Below are positions 57,037 to 64,000 of a DNA stretch of 64,000 nucleotides, one piece after another. The DNA is from Sorex araneus. Taxonomy: Eukaryota > Chordata > Mammalia > Eulipotyphla > Soricidae. The translations under genes were made by a program, and so were the position numbers. The stretch is taken from assembly GCF_027595985.1 (NCBI RefSeq), contig NC_073305.1, positions 25,262,028-25,326,027 on the forward strand, written 5' to 3'. Positions within the stretch are counted from its first letter, which is position 1. The number at the start of each line of letters is the position of its first letter. The notes beneath the pieces are model-generated. The model did not search any database. It was given only the letters and a program-made list of their open reading frames with translations, and was not told the origin of the DNA.

Positions 57037-57163
57037 CCTCCTCCTCCTCCTCCTCTTCCTCCTCTTCTTCCTCCTCCTCCTCACCCTGGGGAGTCTGTGG
57101 TACTGGGGACTAAATACTGGGCTTCTGCATTTGAAGCATGCAATCCAGCCCATGGAGTTTTCT
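57037..57163 (-). mobile_element. tRNA-like SINE with (CCT)n tail
   Basis: (CCT/CTT)n at 57037-57082 precedes ggggagtctgtggtactgggg and a minus-strand head. Confidence 0.6.
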
Positions 57164-57559
57164 CCTGGACTCTGAAAATCTTTTCTTTAAAACTGAAATC
57201 AAGTTAAGAGGACTAACATGTGTCTCCAAATGAACTTGGGTTTTGCAGTATTGTAGCATTGCAGAATTTAAGAGGCACTGTGTAGTAGAATTGATTCTCA
57301 ACAATACTTTTCCCAAAGCTTTCTCATCTCCATCCTTTTCTGCATTCACCTAAGATCTGACTTTTGCTTCCCTGTTTTCATATTTTTAGCTACGACAGAT
57401 GGTTAAACTCTGAGAGAATGAGAGCCAAGAACCTGGATTGTTGTGTAAACAACTTCCGAACATATTATAATTTCCCCCCAATTATGTTTTCATCGACTTA
57501 TTATTAATTTACAAGATTATGGAATTTGAGGAATATAGCTTCATACTTCTATATGTGCC
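57164..57559. other. No gene or clear repeat recognised
   Basis: Unassigned AT-rich sequence. Confidence 0.45.
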
Positions 57560-58145
57560 TGATACTCATTATACTCACTATGAAAATTACAGTGCCACCT
57601 CACATCCAAATGATTCTTCTACTTGTTCTTCCAATTGCCTTTCCATTCCCCTTTGGCAACCACCATTGTTTTAATGGATTTGGGATTTAGTTTTTTTATT
57701 TTTAGCTAATTCATTTGCTTTATTTATTTATTTATTTTTGCTTTTTGGGTCACACCCAGTGATGCTCAGGGGTTACTCCTGGCTCTGCACTCAGGAATTG
57801 CTCCTGTCTGGATGCTGGGAATTGAACCCGGGTCGGGCGCGTGCAAGGCAAACGCCCTACCCACTGTGCTATTGCTCCAGCCCAGTTCATTTGCTTTAAT
57901 AATTCAAAATCCGTACATGAGTCAAACTGTCTGGTATTACCTTTTACTTCTTTACTCAATTTACTTAGTGCAATCACCTCAAATTTTATCTACTTTGTAC
58001 CAGAAGGCATAATTTCATTAAAAAATAATTTCTTTAATTTTTTATCAAAGATGGCATCTTTACAAATATTTCATTGAGTGTGTACCATAGCTTCTCTACC
58101 CAGTCATCTGTAGATGTGCATTTAGGTAAATTCAATTGTTTTTTT
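57560..58145 (-). mobile_element. Old L1 3' region, interrupted by a SINE
   Basis: attcccctttggcaaccaccattg before the SINE and ctacccagtcatctgtagatgtgcatttagg after it are L1-M-like antisense. Confidence 0.65.
57722..57884 (-). mobile_element. Type 1 SINE, internally deleted
   Basis: Consensus-like but lacks about 20 bp of the centre (gctcctgtctggatgctggg). ttcatttgcttta flanks it (57709-57721, 57886-57898). Confidence 0.92.
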
Positions 58146-58159
58146 CTTTTGTTCCAATT

Positions 58160-59425
58160 AATTTCTTTTTTTAAAATTTATTACATTTTCTATTAGTGAA
58201 TCACCATGAGGGTACAGTTACAGATTTACATATTTTTCTGCTTGTGTTTCAGTCATACAATGCACAAGTACCCATCCCTCCACCAGTGCCCATTCTCCCA
58301 CCACCAATGATCCCAGAATCCCTCCCACCCCCCCATCCCATGCCTCCCCACCCCTCCCTGCCTCTGTGGCAAGGCATTCTATTTTGTTCTCTTCTTTTTG
58401 GGTGTTGTGGTTTGCAATAGAGGTATTGAGTGGCCATCGTGTTCAATCTATAGTCTACTTTCAGCATGCATCTCCCATCCCGAGTGGGTCCTCCAACCAC
58501 ACTTTACTTGGTCTTCCCTTCTCTATCTGAGCTGCCTTTTCTCCGAGCATGTGAGGCCAGTTTCCAAGCAGTGGAGCCAAGATCCTGGGACTTATTTCTA
58601 CTATTCTTGGGTGTTAGTCTCCCATTCTGCTATTTTATATTCCACAGATGAGTGCAATCTTTCTATGTCTGTCTGTCTCTTTCTGACTCATTTCACTTAA
58701 CATGATACTTTCCATGTTGATCCATTTATAAGCAAAGTTCATGACTTCATCTTTTCTAACAACTGCATAGTATTCCATTGTGTAGATGTACCAAAGTTCC
58801 TTTAACCAGTCATCTGTTCTCGGGCACTCGGGTTTTTTCCAGATTCTGGCTATTGTAAATGTGCTGCGATAAACATATAAGTGCAGATGTCATTTCTACT
58901 ATACTTTTTTGCCTCTCCGGGATATATTCCCAGAAATGGTATTGCTGGGTCAAATGAGAGCTCAATTTCTAATTTTTTGAGAAGCATCCATATTGTTTTC
59001 CAAAAGGGCTGAACCAGTCGGCATTCCCACCAGCAGTGTAGTAGGAGAGTCCCTTTCTCCCCACATCCACGTCAACAGCAGTTGCTTTTGTTCTTTTGGA
59101 TGTGTGCCAGTTTCTGTAGTGTGAGGTGGTAGGTATCTCATAGTTGTTTTGATCTGCATCTCCCTGATGATTAGTGATGCTGAGCATTTTTTCATGTGAC
59201 TTTTGGCCATTCGTATTTCTTCCTTGAGAAAGTTTCTGTTCATTTCTTCGTCCCATTTTCTAATGGGGTTGGATGTTTTCTTCTTGTAGAGTTCAATCAG
59301 TGCCTTATATACCCTTGATATCAACCCCTTATCAAATGGGTATTGGGTGAATATCCTTTCCCATTTTGTAGATTGTCTTTGTATTCTGGTCACTGTATCT
59401 TTCTTTCCTTTCTTCCTTCCGTTTT
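58160..59425 (-). mobile_element. L1 3' region, longest copy, with ORF2 C-terminal remnant
   Basis: 3' UTR (ttagtgaatcaccatgagg ... gggtgttgtggtttgc), then the reversed ORF2 end. The 143-residue minus-strand ORF 58962-59393 contains [20 protein letters not shown], typical of L1 ORF2 C-terminal regions. It is 5'-truncated. Confidence 0.9.
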
Positions 59426-59426
59426 T

Positions 59427-59517
59427 TTAATTTTTATTTTTTGTGGTGCTAGGGCTCAATCTATGGATTCCTACTTTTAAGACTACCATCCTTCCCCTGA
59501 GCTTTATCTCTGGGCCA
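59427..59517 (-). mobile_element. Ala-tRNA-like SINE
   Basis: Reversed it reads ggcccagagataaagctcagg ... attgagccctagcaccac plus an A-rich tail. Confidence 0.65.
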
Positions 59518-60943
59518 GTGTTAATTATTTAAGATAACTCAGAGGTCATTTTATCTGAAAAATATTTTATTGAAATTGTTTATCTCTCTCTCATCTGTGC
59601 TTTGTTCTTTTTTATATCCAAGACTATTTTTTTCCCAGTGTGTTACAATGTTTTTCCATATTCAGTGTTTAGCATGTGTCTGTTGAATAAATGTGTAAAT
59701 CAATGAACAAATAAGGAAACACTGGTTAGAAGAAGGAAATTGATAGGGAGATAAACTGAACCTAGTGTCATTTCATCAGTTGTTTGTAGTTTGGGTAGAA
59801 AGTTTTTTTGATCTCAAGGAGCCTGAATTTGCTTGGTGGTCTGGCTTTTCTTGGTGTCCTTTTAGATTCCAACCAAATAGACTAAAAGCTTCCCTTCAGG
59901 TAAATAAAATCTCAAGAGATCGTCAGAGTTTAAGACTTCATGATATAGCAAATTACTGACTATGTATCTTCTGAACTTTCATAAAAATATCCCCCAATTT
60001 TTTCTACCTGTGAGAGCAGATAGTAATTTGAAACTTATTGATGGCTAGGAGATAATTATAGGCATGCCATTTATCTCCCAGTTCCTCTGAAACAGAAGCA
60101 CTTAAATAATGTGCTATGTATTTATATAGTCCCACATCCCATGTGTCAAATTTTCCTTTCCTTTTGATGTGAGATATATAAGAAAAAAGTGTAAAAATGA
60201 TCTCACTAAGAAATGCTTTGACTTATTCATTTTCATGTGTTAATATTGTAAAAGGAATAACATGAACATGCTTTTGAAATGAAAGGGAGATATTTGAGCC
60301 TGGGGGATAGGTAGCTGGGGATCAGATTATTTCAGGGTCTTTCTTCTCACTACTGGTTTATTTTTTGTTTTGACCAGGGAATTTGGGTAAAATAAAAGAA
60401 CTATCATCCATTTACTTCTCCAGTCAACAAATTCACATACAATTTCTGAGATATGACATTGATATCAGGTGCGGAAAGGGTTGATGAAGGGGATGCTGTC
60501 CATCTGGGCTTACGTTTCTGGCAGGTTTCAGAAAATTCAATTAGAAGTCACTTTTTTTTTTTAAACACAATGACAAGGCCAGAAATAGGCAAACTGGGAA
60601 GTCATTGCTTTTCTTTTTGACATTGCTGGGATTGAACCTGGAGTTCCCATGTGCAACGCATCGGCTTGTGCCTTTTCATTCATCTTGCTGGTGTCAGGTT
60701 GTGACTCGCTGGCCTATGACTGTGACTGTTGCTCCATGAGGCCTCTTTCTGGCCTTCTGGCCCTCTTTTGTCATCTCTGAGAGTGTTGACTTCATTTTCA
60801 GTGTTGATTTCATTAATCCCTGCCTCTCCTTTAGTACTGTGTCAGCAATCCAGACTTTTATTTTTTTGAGGGGTGAATCCCCTACCAAGCACAGTTACCT
60901 GGCTCATGAGAGGCCAATATTTATTATTGCTATTGGTATGGAG
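59518..60943. other. No gene; one SINE scrap
   Basis: 60618-60700 (cattgctgggattgaacctgg) is a minus-strand SINE head fragment. 59620-59700 has an L2-like end (gttgaataaatgtg). The rest is unassigned. Confidence 0.45.
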
Positions 60944-61184
60944 GAGCTGGAGTGATAGCACAGCAGGTAGGGCCTTTGCCTTGCACGTCGCCGACCAGGG
61001 TTCGATTCCTCCGCCCCTCTCGGAGAGCCCGGCAAGCTACCTAGAGTATCTCATCTGCATGGCAGAGCCTAGTAAGCTACCTGTGGTGTATTCGATATGC
61101 CAAAAACAGTAACAATAAGTCTCACAATGGAGACATTATGAGCAAATTGATGAGCAACGGGATGACAGTGACAGTGACACAGTG
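60944..61184 (+). mobile_element. Type 2 SINE, full length
   Basis: A box tagcacagcaggtaggg, B box gggttcgattcc and tail gatgacagtgacagtgacacagtg. attNgtatggag flanks it (60932-60943, 61185-61196). Confidence 0.94.
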
Positions 61185-61214
61185 ATTTGTATGGAGAAGT
61201 TTTAGACATATCTG

Positions 61215-61358
61215 GAAGTGTTCACGGGCTACTTCAACTTGCATCTCGGAGGTTGCTCTTTCCAGTACTTGAGGGGATCATGAAATGCTGAGGATCAAAC
61301 CTGAGTCTCTGGCATGTTCAGCATGTGCTCCAGTACTTTGAGCTATCTCCCTGGTCCC
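61215..61358 (-). mobile_element. Old type 1 SINE
   Basis: cttgaggggatcatgaaatgctgagg and right end tatctccctggtccc. Confidence 0.75.
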
Positions 61359-63089
61359 CTAATATTTACTGGATAAACAACGTGTAGAGATGTGAAGCAC
61401 AGAAGCTCAAAAAAGTGACAGCCAAGTGTTCTAAATGATTTAATAGCCCGTTATTGTCAGGCGATCTGAGCAATTTATTTTTCCATAGTGGAAAGCTGGG
61501 TTCTCGGCAAGTAGATCCTGAGATGTAGTGTGAGGCATAAGATATTTGTTAGGTATGTGTGTCTCTCAAAGGAAAAGGCCAGAGGTAGCGTTAATCTGAG
61601 GAAGAGTTGACATGCAGGCCCTGTGAGGCTTCTGGGAGCAGCTCTCAGACAAACACGGTCGGCGTGAATATTTTAACCTTTGGCTTGAGTGACTGGGTCT
61701 CTCTCTTTCTACCTCTACCCTCTGCCATCGGATGCAGGCTGACTGTAATGCTGCAGTGAATACTTGAAGCTGTGGACAGCTACTCATCTCATATTGATTT
61801 CACTCCCCTCAACCCACAAAGCAACACATCTTTGCTCAAAGAATGATCTGGGTGGTATAGCACTTCATTTGATACAGCATGATATTTCTCTTGCTTGTCA
61901 CAACCCACAATGAAATAACAAGATACAAGGAAATCAAAAGGAAAAAGAAAGAGTGAGACATGTAATCAAAGCAAAAGCTCAACTCCAGGGAAGACTGACG
62001 TGATGTCTGTTGCTGAGGTTTACCTGTGGCTTTGCTTATAGAGATTTAGCATCTGTGATGAAGGGTTCTCATTGGACAGAAGCCTATAGCTACTCTGGTT
62101 GAGCAGAGTACTGTATCATTGGCAAGTTGTATCTAAAACCAATTGGATAGGAAGATCAAGCTTTATGAATGGGATTTCTCATATACGTTCCCCACGTAGA
62201 CTATGTTTGTGAAGAGCGAAGAGTGCGCCAACTTGTGGCTACAAGTGGAAGCAGCTCATATCTGGGAATGAGTGGTTTGCTTTCAGCTCCTTAATAGGTG
62301 ATGATAAAAAACATAGTTCCTTGCTTTTATAAGCAAATATTCTTCTTCCCATGGAAACTGATGGATTTATTCATCAATGTAAGATATATAAGAAGTTTGA
62401 CCTGTACTTGTTTTTATGATCCTTTGCGACTTTGCCTTTTCTTTCCATATATGGTTCCTCTAAGTTCTTAGTACGTTGTCCCTTACTTACTATATTCTGG
62501 TTACTTTCTTACCTCAGTTAACTATGACCAATCTAGTAGTTGGATTTGACTCAAGATATATTTTTTCTTAAAGAATAAAAGGAGAGAGGGTGGCGGCGGT
62601 GGGGTGGGGGAGAAAGGAGGGATGAGAATGGCTTACTGAATGATCCTTAAGTACCACAAGGAATGATGCCCTAGCACTGAGCCTTAAGAAGTCCTTGAGT
62701 ATTTCTAGCTATGCCCCTGAAGCTAAACTAACCACTCAACCAAACAAAGAAATAATTCAACCTTTTGATGAGACAGACATCTTCGTTACCCAGGAAATGA
62801 ATTAATGTAGGTGGTTATTTTGGCTACTTTGACTGGAGGTAGAAGAAATATCTGAGGAGAGAAGAGCTAAATGAGAGGGACCAGACTTAAAACTTACCTC
62901 AGCTTATGTTACATTGATAGGAAATGAAAAAAATACAATATTTTTCTATTAAATAATATGAAATAGGAAAATAATAGGAATAATAATAGGAAAATAATAA
63001 TATTAAATAGAAGCATGCAGTTTCTTAGTGCTATTTTGTGAAATATTGTAGATATAATGTTTTACCTTTCTCATCAATCAATCACAGTC
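61359..63089. other. No gene; one degenerate SINE
   Basis: 62615-62760 (cttaagtaccacaaggaatgatgcc ... ctagctatgcccctg) is a weak + strand type 1 match after a G/A-rich run. The rest is unassigned. Confidence 0.45.
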
Positions 63090-63274
63090 TTTTTTTTTTT
63101 TTTTTTTTGCTGTTTGGATCACACCCGGCGATGCACAGGGATTACTCCTGGCTCATGCACTCAGGAATTAACTCCTGGCGGTGCTCAGGGGACCGTATGG
63201 GATGCTGGGAATCGAACCCAGGTTGGCCACGTGCAAGGTAAATGCCCTACCCTCTGTGCTATCGCTCCAGTCCC
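63090..63274 (-). mobile_element. Type 1 SINE, young
   Basis: T19 tail and near-consensus body with the reversed B box gggaatcgaacccagg. Confidence 0.93.
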
Positions 63275-64000
63275 ACAATCACATTCTTAATAGATAACAT
63301 GAACACTCAGAGATACCCAAACACAATCATGAAAGCATCATTTGAGAGGGAAAATAAAGTCATTTTGGTGTTCTCATTCCTAAATCAAAACTATTATTAA
63401 AGAAAATAAGTGGCTTCGAATGAGAGCTTACATGTTTTCAACAAACATCTCCCACTGTTAATGAGATGACCTTGTTTTGATTTTTTACTCTATTCTATTT
63501 ATTGTCTGTGTAATGCAACTATTATTGTTTGTGCTATTGCTTTTGAAGACTAAATAATGTCTTAATTATTTTGGTAGGAACCCATCATCAAAAGCAAATT
63601 GCTCTTAATCCAAATATGCTGTTATGTTTCATTTTGTAAAAGGAGTATTCAAAAAAGTCTCCCTAGTCTTGTAAAGAAGACTGAGTTTATAGCTAGCCTG
63701 CAAGATATGCTGTCCCTTTGTGACCTTTGTTCTCAGGATCAAAAACTGTTTGTGTCCATCCTTCATAGTGATAAGGTGAACAGGGAACACTGCCTCTTTG
63801 AATAACTTGTGTTTTAATTTCAAAATGGTTATTTTCTGAAAATAAGCAATGCAGTGGTATTTATTAGGGAAGCTGAAAAAGAGAACAACATGAGTGTACA
63901 ATGTAAAATTCTCTTTTAACCATTCTATCTACAGTGTGCCTCTATTCTCATTTTGGTGTACTAAAATGAGAGTGCGTATCAGTGCTAAATTATGCTAGTC
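63275..64000. other. No gene or clear repeat recognised
   Basis: AT-rich sequence up to the window end. Confidence 0.45.

Noticed and set aside
58962..59393. 143-residue minus-strand ORF as a possible gene
   Set aside because: It is the L1 ORF2 C-terminal remnant of a 5'-truncated L1.

Overview
The window is mammalian nuclear DNA, almost certainly from a shrew (Sorex, most likely the common shrew). Three things point there: very dense tRNA-derived SINEs with an A box and B box head of the shrew SOR type, a distinctive L1 3' end repeated many times, and an RTE-type retrotransposon fragment that closely resembles elements of parasitic nematodes, of the kind reported for the common shrew. There is no bacterial, plasmid or phage content. 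Most of the sequence is transposon debris at several age levels.

The only protein-coding gene I can support is OXSM, the mitochondrial 3-oxoacyl-ACP synthase, on the + strand. A CpG-rich promoter and probable non-coding first exon lie at about 5575-5960, and the coding exons are 6621-7597 and 9373-9775. They join in frame into a 459-residue protein with all catalytic residues. In other mammals NGLY1 starts head to head with OXSM. Here its first coding exon is not recognisable, and a CA-rich minisatellite (4936-5570) sits where it would be expected. Downstream of about 10 kb I see no further gene, as expected for the gene-poor interval known beyond OXSM in mammals.

The repeats fall into clear groups. 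Type 1 SINEs have the tRNA head, a body and an A-rich tail, and look L1-mobilised. Type 2 SINEs have the same head but another body, and end in an ACAGTGAT-like tandem tail. That tail and the adjoining ~60 bp match the 3' end of the RTE element at 41870-42975, so type 2 looks RTE-mobilised. A scarcer third SINE family has an Ala-tRNA-like head. Young L1 3' ends occur in both orientations, often with microsatellites expanded in their purine-rich 3' UTR. Older L1, MIR, L2 and probable DNA-transposon relics fill much of the rest.

The most unusual element is 45552-47197. It is a 1.65-kb insertion with a perfect 16-bp target duplication and an L1 3' end on the minus strand. It has no ORFs, carries a diverged 242-bp dimer, and ends in 343-bp GC-rich tandem monomers that look like an L1-type promoter array. 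It resembles a composite non-autonomous retroposon. One probable solo LTR (30007-30592), one LTR-like region (about 13860-15350) and a diverged ~170-bp tandem repeat (28972-29460) complete the notable items.
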